Of a stretch of 64,000 nucleotides of DNA, positions 9,108-17,410 are shown in pieces (the stretch's first letter is position 1; the number at the start of each line of letters is the position of its first letter). Under the pieces are notes generated by a model. That model did not search any database. It saw only the letters and a program-made list of their open reading frames with translations, and was not told the origin of the DNA. Source of the DNA: an uncultured Desulfobacterales bacterium (lineage in GTDB: Bacteria > Desulfobacterota > Desulfobulbia > Desulfobulbales > Desulfocapsaceae); contig CALGIJ010000012.1 of NCBI GenBank assembly GCA_937915545.1, positions 204,405-268,404 on the forward strand. The letters are read 5' to 3'. The translations under genes were made by a program, and so were the position numbers.

Positions 9108-10117
9108 TGCGCATCGCCGTCCTCGCCATCACCGCCGGCGGCAACCGCCTGGCGGCGACCCTCGCCCGGGAACTGCCCGAGGCGGACCATCTCGTCGGCA
9201 CGGCGGGGGAGAAGATTGCCGAAAGGCTCTCCGAAGCCTGGGGCCGCTACGACGGCCTGGTGTGCGTCATGGCGGCAGGCATCGTCGTTCGCCTGCTCGC
9301 CCCCTTGCTCGGCGACAAGGAACGCGACCCCTGTGTGGTGGTGGTCGACGAGCGCGGGCGCCACGCCATCAGCCTGCTCGGTGGCCATCTCGGCGGCGGC
9401 AACGAGCTGGCGAGGACGGTGGCTGCACTGTGCGGCGGCACGGCGGTAATCACCACCGCCTCGGACACCCTCGAGCTGGTCGCCCTCGACCTCTGGGCGC
9501 GGCGCCTTGGCCTGGTTCCGCCAGGCCGCGCGCAACTCACCGCGGCCAGCGGCCTCCTTGTCAACCAGGGCTGGCTGCGTCTCTACAGCGACGAGGCGGT
9601 GCGATCCCTGCCCCCCGGCCTGCACCTGGTGGAGAGCGCCGCTGAGGCGGACATCATCGTCTCCACCAGGGACATCTTCCCCGCCACCGCCTGGGTCTTT
9701 CGCCCGCGCACCCTGGTCATCGGCGTCGGCTGCAACCGTAACACCCCGGCCTGCGAACTCGAAGAGGCCCTGACCGAGCTGCTCGAGGCGGCGAACCTCA
9801 GCCGGGCTAGCATCCGCAGCCTCGCCTCCGTCGACAGGAAGAGCGACGAGGCAGGGCTGCTGCAGTTCGCCGCCGCCAATGGCTGGCCCTTGCAGTTTTA
9901 TTCCAGCGCCGAGCTCAACAGCCAGCGCCATGTCACCCCATCCCCGGCGGCACAGAAGGCTCTGGGCGCCATCGCCGTCGCCGAACCGGCGGCCCTGCTC
10001 GGCGCCGCCACCACCACTCTGGAGATTGAAAAGAAAAAATGGACCAACGTCACCATGGCCCTGGCACGGGCACCCTTTACGTTGTCGGAACCGGACCGGG
10101 AGCCCCCGACCATATGA
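9107..10117 (+). CDS. cbiG: Cobalt-precorrin-5A hydrolase CbiG
   Basis: 336-residue enzyme that opens the delta-lactone of cobalt-precorrin-5A, releasing acetaldehyde. It is specific to the anaerobic pathway. The N-terminal domain shows AITAGGNRLAATL and the MAAGIVVRLLAPLL and SLLGGHLGGGNELA blocks. The C-terminal domain starts at VIGVGCNRNTP near residue 205. The last 26 residues are encoded in the 79-base overlap with cbiH, an unusually long overlap for this operon. Both readings look genuine: the CbiG end keeps the family's alternating hydrophobic strand. Confidence 0.93.
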   Translation: MRIAVLAITAGGNRLAATLARELPEADHLVGTAGEKIAERLSEAWGRYDGLVCVMAAGIVVRLLAPLLGDKERDPCVVVVDERGRHAISLLGGHLGGGNELARTVAALCGGTAVITTASDTLELVALDLWARRLGLVPPGRAQLTAASGLLVNQGWLRLYSDEAVRSLPPGLHLVESAAEADIIVSTRDIFPATAWVFRPRTLVIGVGCNRNTPACELEEALTELLEAANLSRASIRSLASVDRKSDEAGLLQFAAANGWPLQFYSSAELNSQRHVTPSPAAQKALGAIAVAEPAALLGAATTTLEIEKKKWTNVTMALARAPFTLSEPDREPPTI

Positions 10118-10809
10118 TTCCCGCCGCCGGCGCGGCCTTGCGCGAGGCGGAGATCATCGTCGGCTACAAGACCTACCTTGACCTCATTCCCGAGTTTCTC
10201 GCCGGCAAGGAGGTGGTTTCTTCGGAGATGATGAAGGAGGTCGAGCGCTGCCGCCAGGCCCTCGCCCTTGCCGAGGAAGGCCGGACGGTGGCCCTGGTGT
10301 CCGGCGGCGACCCGGGCATCTACGCCATGGCCGGTCTCGTCTACGAGCTCGCCCGCGAGCAGGACTGCTCCTCAACTATCGTCATCGTCCCCGGCCTGGC
10401 GGCGGTCAACAGCTGCGCCGCCCGCCTCGGGGCACCCTTGATGCACGACTTCGCCACCGTCAGCCTCTCCGACCTGCTCACCCCCTGGGAGCTCATCGAG
10501 CGCCGCCTGACTGCCGCCGCCATGGCCGACTTCGTCACCGCCATCTACAACCCCAAGTCGAAGAAGCGCACCGACCAGATCGCCCGCGCCCGGGAGATCT
10601 TCCTCGCCCACCGATCGCCGCAGACACCGGTGGGCATCGTCACCGCCGCCACCAGGGAGGGCGAGCGGGTGGAGATCTGCGACCTCGAGACTATGCTCGA
10701 ACGCGACATCACCATGCAGTCGACGGTGATCATCGGCAACAGCCAGACCTATGTGTGGAAAGGGGTGATGGTTACGCCGCGCGGCTACGCCGGCAAATAC
10801 CGGCTCTAG
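10039..10809 (+). CDS. cbiH: Precorrin-3B / cobalt-factor III C17-methyltransferase CbiH
   Basis: 256-residue tetrapyrrole methylase that methylates C17 with ring contraction. YVVGTGPGAPDHMIPAA near residues 13-30, VSGGDPGIYAMAGL near 87 and VVPGLAAVNSCAARLGAP near 113 match CbiH/CobJ. The only ATG upstream of the conserved domain is at 10039, preceded by a GGAG at moderate distance. It gives a 79-base overlap with cbiG. This is the last gene of the operon and converges on pfkA 25 bases later. cbiL, cbiJ, cbiP, cbiB and the cobaltochelatase are not in this window. Confidence 0.94.
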   Translation: MDQRHHGPGTGTLYVVGTGPGAPDHMIPAAGAALREAEIIVGYKTYLDLIPEFLAGKEVVSSEMMKEVERCRQALALAEEGRTVALVSGGDPGIYAMAGLVYELAREQDCSSTIVIVPGLAAVNSCAARLGAPLMHDFATVSLSDLLTPWELIERRLTAAAMADFVTAIYNPKSKKRTDQIARAREIFLAHRSPQTPVGIVTAATREGERVEICDLETMLERDITMQSTVIIGNSQTYVWKGVMVTPRGYAGKYRL

Positions 10810-10834
10810 CCGACGCAGGCCTTCCGCCGCGAGG

Positions 10835-11962
10835 TTAATCGCCCAGGCAGGTGCCGACCTGGCGGGCGGCGAGCACCCAGGGGTGATCCTTGGGCACGAG
10901 GTTCTTGCGGCCGACCACCTCGGCCAGCGGCACGGCGCGGGTGGAGTCGCGGTCGGCGGCGATCATCACCCCGCCGATGCCGCGGGCGATGCAGTCGACA
11001 CAGGCGCTGCCAAGACGGGTGGCGAGCAGACGGTCGGCGGCCGAGGGGGTGCCGCCGCGCTGGTAGTGGCCGAGGATGGTGACCCGCGACTCGAGGCCGG
11101 TCAGCTCCTCGAGTTCCTGGGAGAGGCGGAAGGTGTGGTTGCTGCGGTGGGTGGAAAATTCCAGCAGATCTTCCTCGATCTTCTTCAGGGCTTTCGTGTC
11201 GCCCTTCTCCTTGGCCTGGGCCTTGGCCGCCTTGAGCTCGACGTAGCGCTTATGGCCGGAGCGGCACAGAGCCCCCTCGGCGACAGCGACGATGCTGAAG
11301 TTGGTGCCGCGCTGCTTGCGCTTGCGGATGGCGGCGGCCACCGTCTCGAGGTCGTAGGGGATCTCCGGGATGAGGATGACGTCGGCGCCGCCGGCCATGC
11401 CCGCGCCCAGGGCCAGCCAGCCTGCATTATGACCCATGATCTCGACGACGATGATGCGGTGGTGGCTGTGGGCGGTGGAGTGCAGACGGTCGATGGCCTC
11501 GGCGGCGATCTCCATGGCGGTGCTGAAGCCGAAGGTGACATCGGTCAGGGCGACATCGTTGTCGATGGTCTTGGGCAGAGTGAGGATATTGAGCCCTTTC
11601 TGCAGCAGGCGGTAGGCGTTCTTCTGCGTGCCGCCACCGCCGATACACACCAGGGCGTCGAGGTTGTGCTGGCGGTAGTTGTCGCAGATCACTTGCGTCA
11701 TGTCCATGATCTCGCTGCCCACCAGCATCTTGTGGGGCTTGTCGCGGCTGGTGCCGAGGATGGTGCCGCCCCGGGTGAGGATCGAGCTCAGCGTCTCGAG
11801 CTCGAGGCGCACGGTGCGGTTTTCCATGAGGCCGCGGAAGCCATCACGAAAGCCCACCACGTGCATCCCCTGGGACAGCGCCGACTTGCCGATGGCGCGG
11901 ATGGCCGCGTTCAACCCGGGGCTGTCTCCACCCGCCGTCAAGATCCCGATATGTTTGCTCAT
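10835..11962 (-). CDS. pfkA: 6-phosphofructokinase (phosphoryl donor uncertain)
   Basis: 375-residue PFK-family enzyme phosphorylating fructose 6-phosphate. N-terminal IGILTAGGDSPGLNAAIR, the substrate loop PKTIDNDV and the MGHNAGWLALGAGMA block are clear. Two donor-site positions are mixed. The usual GGDG is GGGG (CIGGGGTQKN), so the metal-binding Asp103 of the E. coli enzyme is replaced by Gly while the ATP-type Gly104 is kept. The catalytic loop has Lys (PKTIDND), which is common in PPi-dependent and group III enzymes, instead of Gly. ATP or PPi dependence cannot therefore be decided. It is transcribed against the cbi operon, with about 265 bases upstream to the permease stop. Confidence 0.88.
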   Translation of the reverse strand: MSKHIGILTAGGDSPGLNAAIRAIGKSALSQGMHVVGFRDGFRGLMENRTVRLELETLSSILTRGGTILGTSRDKPHKMLVGSEIMDMTQVICDNYRQHNLDALVCIGGGGTQKNAYRLLQKGLNILTLPKTIDNDVALTDVTFGFSTAMEIAAEAIDRLHSTAHSHHRIIVVEIMGHNAGWLALGAGMAGGADVILIPEIPYDLETVAAAIRKRKQRGTNFSIVAVAEGALCRSGHKRYVELKAAKAQAKEKGDTKALKKIEEDLLEFSTHRSNHTFRLSQELEELTGLESRVTILGHYQRGGTPSAADRLLATRLGSACVDCIARGIGGVMIAADRDSTRAVPLAEVVGRKNLVPKDHPWVLAARQVGTCLGD

Positions 11963-12229
11963 TTTCCCTCGTCTTCGGCTTCAGTTGAAAGTTTTTCCCC
12001 CACCGCTTCGGCGATTGCGCCGCCATTATGCCCGGTCTACGGCCTTCCTTCAATGCTTTCCTTGTTCCCTGACGGGAAGGGAGCCTCCCGTCGCGCCTCG
12101 CAGCCCCCACAGCGCCCTGCCCGTCGGGGCTATGCGGAGAAAAGAAAAATCGTCGCTGCAGAGCATGGCCTCCACGGCAGAAACAACGTGACGGCGATGG
12201 CGATTTCCAGCTTCCTCCACTACCCCCCC

Positions 12230-13426
12230 TCAGTGGCCACAACCGCAGGAAGGGCCGTGGCTGTGCAGATGCTTCTCGGACTCGGAGGAGGCGGAAGGCT
12301 CGCCCTTGTCGGCCGTGGGGAAAGAGCTGAAATAGGTAGGCTGCGAGGGCCGTTTCTTTACTTTCTTCGCCAGCGAGCGGCCCAGGGGCTGCAAGGACAT
12401 GGCCAGCAGGGCGAGCGCCGCAACCAGCTTGACCATTTCGGGGAGCAGCTCGGCAGCCTCGCCCAGGGTGGCCTGGGCGGAGATACCGAGAAAGGCGTAG
12501 ATGCCGTCCACGGCCAGACCGAAGGACACGGCGCAGGCCGACAGGGTGGCAAGGTAGACGACCAGGCTGCGCCGGCCGAGGATGCCGTTCAGTACGAAGA
12601 GCGAGGCGACGCTGGTGGCCGGGCCGACGAGGAGAAAGACCAGGGCCGCGCCGGGGCTGACTCCCTTGAGAATCAGGGCCGCCGCCACCGGAGTCGAGGC
12701 GGTGGCGCAGATATAGAGGGGGATACCGATGACCAGCATGATCATCATCGAGCCAAGGCCGCCGCCGAGGACGCGAGAGATGAGCTCGTCGGGGACGAGG
12801 GCGGTAATGACTGCGGCGAAGAAGAGGCCGACGAAGAACCAGCCGACGATGTCGCCCCACACCTCACGATAGGCAAAGCGCAGGCCGGCGACGATCTTCT
12901 CCCCCCAGCTGTGGTGGCGGCGATGAACTTCGTCGGGGCAGTCGATGCCGTCGCAGCACTTGTCCACCGGGCAGCTGCGATCGACACTCACCACCCGCTG
13001 TTCCTTTTCCCAGAAGAAGATATTCTCGACGAAGCCGACCGTCATGGCGCTGACCATGGCCGCCACCGGACGCACCACGGTGAGCAGCGGGTCGAGCAGG
13101 GCATAGCTGACGGCAATGGAATCGACCCCCGACTCCGGCGTGGAGATGAGAAAGGCGCTGGTGGCGCCGCGGTTGGCCCCCTGTTTCCTCAGTGATGCTG
13201 CCGCCGGCAGCACGCCACACGATCAGAGCGGCAGCGGCACCCCAAGCGCCGCCGCCTTGACCACCGACGAGAAGCGGCCGCGGCCCAGCTGGTTGAGCAC
13301 CGTATTGGCATTGAGGGCCACCTTGAGCAGGCCGGCGATGGCAATGCCCAGCAGCACGTAGAAAGCGCTGTCATTGAGGATGTGCCACCAGGCCTCGGCC
13401 ACCCCCCGTAAGATTTCCCACATCAT
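12230..13426 (-). CDS. SO_0444/ArsP-like metal efflux permease with in-frame UGA (candidate selenoprotein)
   Basis: Read through one TGA, this is a 398-residue permease. The N-terminal part (codons 1-67) ends GVPLPL. Codon 68 is TGA, and the same frame continues SCGVLPAAASLRKQG and onward to the stop. Homologous Cu/Zn or organoarsenical permeases have Cys at this spot (PLPLCSCGVLP), so TGA replaces TGC. About eight membrane segments are visible. A Cys/His-rich loop (CPVDKCCDGIDCPDE, then HRRHH) and a His/Cys tail (HLHSHGPSCGCGH) suggest soft-metal binding. It starts 15 bases after the stop of an ArsR-type repressor gene, so it is its regulated partner. Selenocysteine insertion is inferred. 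The alternatives are a nonsense mutation or a sequencing error. Confidence 0.75.
13195..13225 (-). other. In-frame TGA with adjacent hairpin (candidate Sec codon and bacterial SECIS)
   Basis: TGA is at 13223-13225 (minus strand). Downstream, an 8-bp stem spans 13195-13213 (GTGCTGCC pairing with GGCAGCAT) and is capped by a GGC loop. The first loop G lies 18 nt after the UGA, within the spacing seen for bacterial SECIS elements. Pairing was done by eye. Confidence 0.55.
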
Positions 13427-13440
13427 CGTTCCCCTTGTCT

Positions 13441-13821
13441 TCAGGGCAGGGCCTCTTCACCCGCCTCGGCGGCGGCGCCGCACAGCTCCGCCGCCAGGGT
13501 GAAGAGCTGCCCCAGGTTGTCCGGCACCAGCCGGTAATAGAGAACCACCCCGTCGCGGCGGTTGGCCACCAGGCCAAGGGTGCGCAGCAGCCGCAGCTGG
13601 TGGCTGACCGCCGATTCGGAAACGCCGAGCAGGGCGGCCAGATCGCAGACGCACATCTCCTGATGGAGCAGGGCATGGAGGATGCGCAGCCGCCCCGGGT
13701 CGGCGCAGGCCTTGAAAAAATTGCCCATGGTCTGGGCGCTGGCCGGGTCGAGGGCCAGCCGCCTGGCCAGGGCTACTTTATCTTCGTGGACGATGCGACA
13801 GGCGCAGCGGTCGTTGTTCAT
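13441..13821 (-). CDS. ArsR/SmtB-family metal-responsive repressor
   Basis: 126-residue winged-helix repressor. It has the metal-site motif MCVCDLA (Cys57, Cys59) in the alpha-3 helix, an N-terminal Cys pair (Cys6, Cys8) like CadC-type sensors, and the recognition helix VSESAVSHQLRLLR. Soft-metal or metalloid binding would release DNA. Its own promoter carries a perfect 18-bp palindrome next to the -10 box. The gene is followed after 14 bases by the UGA-containing permease, the usual repressor-exporter arrangement. The inducer (As, Sb, Cd, Zn or Cu) is not determinable. The extra N-terminal Cys pair favours a larger thiophilic metal. Confidence 0.92.
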   Translation of the reverse strand: MNNDRCACRIVHEDKVALARRLALDPASAQTMGNFFKACADPGRLRILHALLHQEMCVCDLAALLGVSESAVSHQLRLLRTLGLVANRRDGVVLYYRLVPDNLGQLFTLAAELCGAAAEAGEEALP

Positions 13822-13844
13822 AGAGTCCCCGCACGGAGTGTTTT

Positions 13845-13893
13845 AATATATGATCATATATTCAGATAATAGCTGCCGGCTGGCGAAAGTCAA
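13845..13893 (-). promoter_or_regulatory. Promoter and palindromic operator of the arsR-permease operon
   Basis: Reading the minus strand: -35 TTGACT (13888-13893), 16-bp spacer, -10 TATTAT (13866-13871), then the perfect palindrome AATATATGATCATATATT (13845-13862) at the expected transcription start. AT-rich palindromes of this kind are typical ArsR/SmtB operators, and the position implies simple promoter occlusion. Confidence 0.75.
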
Positions 13894-13971
13894 GAAAGCT
13901 GATGCAATTTTCCCTTCGGGGACGCATAGTGCGAGCAACCTCAGCCACCCCACCGCCAATCAGGAGTTCCC

Positions 13972-14817
13972 ATGACCGACGCCCGGCCACACCCCGGCAC
14001 GCTCTATATCGTCCCCACCCCCATCGGCAATCTCGAAGACATCACCCTGCGGGCCTTGCGCGTCCTCAAGGAGGTGGATCTCATCGCCGCCGAGGACACC
14101 CGCCACAGCCGAAATCTCCTTAACCACTTCGGTATTGCCACGCCGCTGATCAGCTACTATCGCGAAAAAGAGGCCGAGCGCGGCGAGGAACTCCTCGCCC
14201 GCCTCGCCGAGGGGGAAAACATCGCCTTAATCAGCGACGCCGGCACCCCGGGCATCTCCGATCCCGGGGCGGTGGTGGTCAGGGAGGCGCGGCGCCGTGG
14301 CCTGCCGGTGGTCCCCCTGCCGGGGGCCTGTGCCGCCACCACCGCCATGAGCGCCGCCGGCATCGCCGACGACGGCTTCCTCTTCATCGGCTTTCTGCCC
14401 GCCAAAGGCAACCGCCGCCGCCAGACGCTGACAACCCTGGTCAACAGCCCCTTCCCCCTGGTGTTCTACGAGGCGCCGCACCGCCTCGAAGAGTTTCTCG
14501 CCGATCTCCTCGCCGTGTTCGGCGACCGGCATGCCCTGTGGGCGCGGGAGCTGACCAAGACCTACGAGGAACTCCACGAGGACAGCCTCGCCGGGCTCCT
14601 CGAGAAGAGCCGCCTGGGCAGGAACCGCGGCGAATTCGTCATCGTCGTCCACCCCGGGAGCGAGGAGCAGGTCAAACCGGAAACCGTGGAGGAATTGATC
14701 CTCTGGTACCGCGACAACTCCGAGCTGTCCCTGAAGGACGTCAGCCGCAAGCTCGCCGCCGACCTCGGCCTGTCGCGCTCCCAGGTCTACCAGAAGGCCC
14801 TGCAGCTGTGGCGTTGA
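13972..14817 (+). CDS. rsmI: 16S rRNA (cytidine1402-2'-O)-methyltransferase RsmI
   Basis: 281-residue SAM-dependent methylase of the tetrapyrrole-methylase fold that modifies C1402 in the ribosomal decoding centre. Diagnostic blocks are TLYIVPTPIGNLEDITLRAL at the start, AAEDTRHS near residue 42, SDAGTPGISDPG near 86, PGACAATTAMSAAGI, FYEAPHRL near 165 and ARELTKTYEE near 190. The C-terminal helix resembles the RsmI helix-turn-helix tail. The ATG at 13972 follows an AGGAG. It is transcribed away from arsR, so 13894-13971 holds divergent promoters. Confidence 0.95.
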   Translation: MTDARPHPGTLYIVPTPIGNLEDITLRALRVLKEVDLIAAEDTRHSRNLLNHFGIATPLISYYREKEAERGEELLARLAEGENIALISDAGTPGISDPGAVVVREARRRGLPVVPLPGACAATTAMSAAGIADDGFLFIGFLPAKGNRRRQTLTTLVNSPFPLVFYEAPHRLEEFLADLLAVFGDRHALWARELTKTYEELHEDSLAGLLEKSRLGRNRGEFVIVVHPGSEEQVKPETVEELILWYRDNSELSLKDVSRKLAADLGLSRSQVYQKALQLWR

Positions 14818-15061
14818 ACCGGGACGACCGCCAGGGAGGGGGTGAAGTCTGGCGACGCTCTTGCCAGGCAACGCCTCCCGGGCTATACATGCAGCAGGGC
14901 CGCTCAGTGCGCCCCTGTCCCGATGCATCCTGGCTCATCATACAGCCAGCCTGCCGCGGGGATGGGGGGACCCGTTTTACCAGCCCGCTGTACAAGAAAA
15001 CCGTCCGGGCACCCTGGCAGGGGTCCGGCCGACAACCCATTCACACCCCACCGAGAACGCC
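14818..15061 (+). other. Intergenic region between rsmI and the 536-residue protein gene
   Basis: 244 bases with no credible coding sequence. The gene downstream could be read from 14861, but that extension has no Shine-Dalgarno and low-complexity composition. No terminator with a T-run is visible. Confidence 0.3.
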
Positions 15062-16672
15062 ATGAGAACCTGCATCGCCCCTCCGGGAATCTTTCGTTAC
15101 GGCATCCACAAGCCCTCGTACACGGTCGCCAACCTGCGCCAGAACACCCGCCTGGCCGAGCTCGGCCGCAGCGCCGACGGCATACCCGTCGACAACCGCC
15201 GCAATTTCCCCTCCGGCGAGGTGAGGGTGGACGGCGCCGACTGGATCTTCGAGATCCCCAACCCCTTGCCCTTTAAGGGCAGCACCTATATCGACAAGGA
15301 ATGGGCCGACGCCAGTGCCGCCGACCTGTCGCGCATCCGCCTGCCACAGCCGCCGCAGGTCTCCCTCTCCACCACTCTGCGCCATGCCGGGGCCAGCAGC
15401 GGCTTGCTCGCCGCCCTGCCGCGCCCCCTGCTGCTCGCCCTGGCCACCACCTCCACCGACCCGCAAGACCTCACCTTATTGGCGCATTCCTGCTGCCGTC
15501 TGCTATTCGCCGACGATCGCCCGGTCGGGCTGGAATACGAGAAAATCGGCCACGGGCAGCGGCCAGCCATCAACGATCACGCCCTCTACGAGGCGGTGGC
15601 CAACAACCCCCACCTTCCCGACGACTACAAGGTCGCCATGGTGCTGCGCCCCGGGGCCCAGGGCGGCAGCGAGATCGTCGGCGAGTGGCAGAAGCCGGGG
15701 GGCAGCCACGTCTACGAGTACCTGCGACGCAACTCCTATATCGCCGGCGGCCACTATGCCGCCAACATGGCCGAGGATGCGGTGCGCTACCGGATCGATG
15801 CCCTTTCCGGCGACGACATGCGCGGCCTGCGTCATCTCTATTACCAGCGCAGCTATGTGCGCCTGGCTGCGCAAATCGGCCTGCCGCTACCGTCGACAGA
15901 GGGCATGCTCGAGGAAGAGGAGCTCGAGCGGCTGCGCCAGGCGCTAGCTGCCGCCCTGGCCGGCGCTGCCGGCCAGGCGACACTGTGGGGGTGGAACTTT
16001 GGCTTTGACTACGCCCCCTCCAGCTACCGTCTGCATGCCTCGCACCAGCAGGTGCACCAGCAATATGCCATGGTGCCGGCGGAGGTGGACTGCTACCACG
16101 AGGGCTGCAGCGAGGGCCAGGGGGCGATGGCCGCCTTCTCCAGCGGCGACATGGTGGCCGAGGTCATCGCACAGTACCGGCAAGCCTGCGGCGGCGACTT
16201 TTTCGCCGACTATCGCCGCGCCATCGCCGGCAACAGCCGCCTCGACGGTCGCCGCGATTTGCCGGCCGATCTGGTGGTATGGAAGGACGAGCGGGTCATG
16301 CTCTTCGTGCCCAAGGCACAGACCTCGCAATGGGAACTGCAGTTGATGACCCTCCCCGACGGGGAGGGCCGTATTGCCGGCAATATCGTCGAGTGCGACA
16401 GCCTCCGGCGCCGCTCCCTCGACCTGGGCCTGCTGATCGCCCAGCGGGTGCTGGCCGGGCTCGGCGCGGCCATGGTCACCTCCATCGAGTACGGCAAGCG
16501 CCTCGGCGCGGAGAACGGCCAGCCGCTGCTTTACGCCCTGCTGCCGCGGCTGCCGGAGTCCCCGGGGGCCTTCAGCGAGATGCAGCTGCGTTACATCAAC
16601 GGCCACTACCCGGAGGACTTTGCCGCTGCCTGCCGCGCCCGACTGCCCGAAGAGGGAGGCTACTCCTTCTGA
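15062..16672 (+). CDS. Uncharacterised 536-residue cytoplasmic protein
   Basis: I do not recognise the family. The protein lacks a signal peptide and membrane segments. Notable features are a His/Gln cluster ASHQQVHQQYA around residues 325-335 preceded by WGWNFGFDYAPSS, a Cys-His stretch DCYHEGCSEGQG near 345, and an N-terminal region with conserved-looking PSGEVRVDG. Clustered His residues followed by Gln faintly recall HIT/GalT-type nucleotidyl-transfer sites, but spacing does not match the consensus, so this is speculation. Start chosen at ATG 15062, directly before MRTCIAPPG. Codon composition matches the genome. It is flanked by rsmI and convergent with fliW, which its coding end overlaps by 13 bases. 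Confidence 0.75.
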   Translation: MRTCIAPPGIFRYGIHKPSYTVANLRQNTRLAELGRSADGIPVDNRRNFPSGEVRVDGADWIFEIPNPLPFKGSTYIDKEWADASAADLSRIRLPQPPQVSLSTTLRHAGASSGLLAALPRPLLLALATTSTDPQDLTLLAHSCCRLLFADDRPVGLEYEKIGHGQRPAINDHALYEAVANNPHLPDDYKVAMVLRPGAQGGSEIVGEWQKPGGSHVYEYLRRNSYIAGGHYAANMAEDAVRYRIDALSGDDMRGLRHLYYQRSYVRLAAQIGLPLPSTEGMLEEEELERLRQALAAALAGAAGQATLWGWNFGFDYAPSSYRLHASHQQVHQQYAMVPAEVDCYHEGCSEGQGAMAAFSSGDMVAEVIAQYRQACGGDFFADYRRAIAGNSRLDGRRDLPADLVVWKDERVMLFVPKAQTSQWELQLMTLPDGEGRIAGNIVECDSLRRRSLDLGLLIAQRVLAGLGAAMVTSIEYGKRLGAENGQPLLYALLPRLPESPGAFSEMQLRYINGHYPEDFAAACRARLPEEGGYSF

Positions 16673-17097
16673 ACGATGGTGGCGCTGAGGCGCGCCCGGC
16701 GAATGACCTTCTGCAAACCGAGACGGCTGCGCAGGTTGATGATGAGCGGCCCGGAGATATTGGCATTCAGCCCGCGGAAGGTCTTGCCTTCATCGTCCTT
16801 CTTGCTGAGCATCATGAATACCCCGAGTTCCTCCGGGCCCTTGGCGTCGATGAGCGCCCGCTCCTCGTCGCTGAGCTCGAAATCGTAGCTGAGGCCGTAC
16901 TCGCCGGGATCGACGATGGTGAAGGTGACCTGTGGCGTAAGCGTCGATTCCATCCAGTAGACGTTGAGGTCATTTTCTTCCTTGTGATAGACCACGAAGG
17001 TGGTGTACTTTTCGAACCCTGGAATTCCCTGGGGAAAGGTCAGGACTTTCTCCGTATCGATCTTCGGGGTTTCGGCGACTGCTCCGTCTTTGGCCAT
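16660..17097 (-). CDS. fliW: Flagellar assembly factor FliW
   Basis: 145-residue protein. FliW binds flagellin and the translational repressor CsrA, coupling flagellin level to CsrA activity. The family pattern is clear: FPQGIPGFEKYTTFVV near residues 20-35, acidic middle strands, then NANISGPLIINLRSRLGLQKVI near the C-terminus. ATG 17097 has a good AGGAG upstream. A longer reading from 17199 would add a basic non-family leader. No flagellar or csrA gene lies in the window, so it is an isolated copy here. The last 13 bases overlap the end of the convergent gene. Confidence 0.88.
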   Translation of the reverse strand: MAKDGAVAETPKIDTEKVLTFPQGIPGFEKYTTFVVYHKEENDLNVYWMESTLTPQVTFTIVDPGEYGLSYDFELSDEERALIDAKGPEELGVFMMLSKKDDEGKTFRGLNANISGPLIINLRSRLGLQKVIRRARLSATIVQKE

Positions 17098-17410
17098 GCG
17101 GTTCTCCTTGACCGTCTGAGGGTTATGTGGCCGGGCGACTCGCCCGCGGCGGCCGACCCACCGCAAACACAGGCGAAAGGGCCGGATCGCTCCCAGCATA
17201 GCAACATTTCCCCGCCATTTTCAAGGAGTTCTTCCGGCTGCAGACCGTGCTCCGGCAGAAGGCGGGCATTTTTCGGTGCGCAGTGCAGTCGCCATCGGCC
17301 AATAACCCGCTCAAGCGGGCCGAGACAGCCATTCCCCCGACCCCTGCCGGTCGGGCCACGAGCGACCCGGGATGACCGGGGCGCAACACCACCACGAGAC
17401 GGACACCATC
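17098..17410. other. Divergent intergenic region fliW / trpB
   Basis: About 310 bases between divergent genes. It must carry both promoters, but I could not assign convincing -35/-10 pairs. A GC-rich inverted stretch (AACCCGCTCAAGCGGGCC, around 17306-17323) could form a short hairpin upstream of trpB. No leader peptide rich in Trp codons is seen. Confidence 0.35.

Noticed and set aside
11200..13195. Long plus-strand open frame across pfkA and the permease
   Set aside because: Antisense shadow of the two clearly recognisable minus-strand genes.
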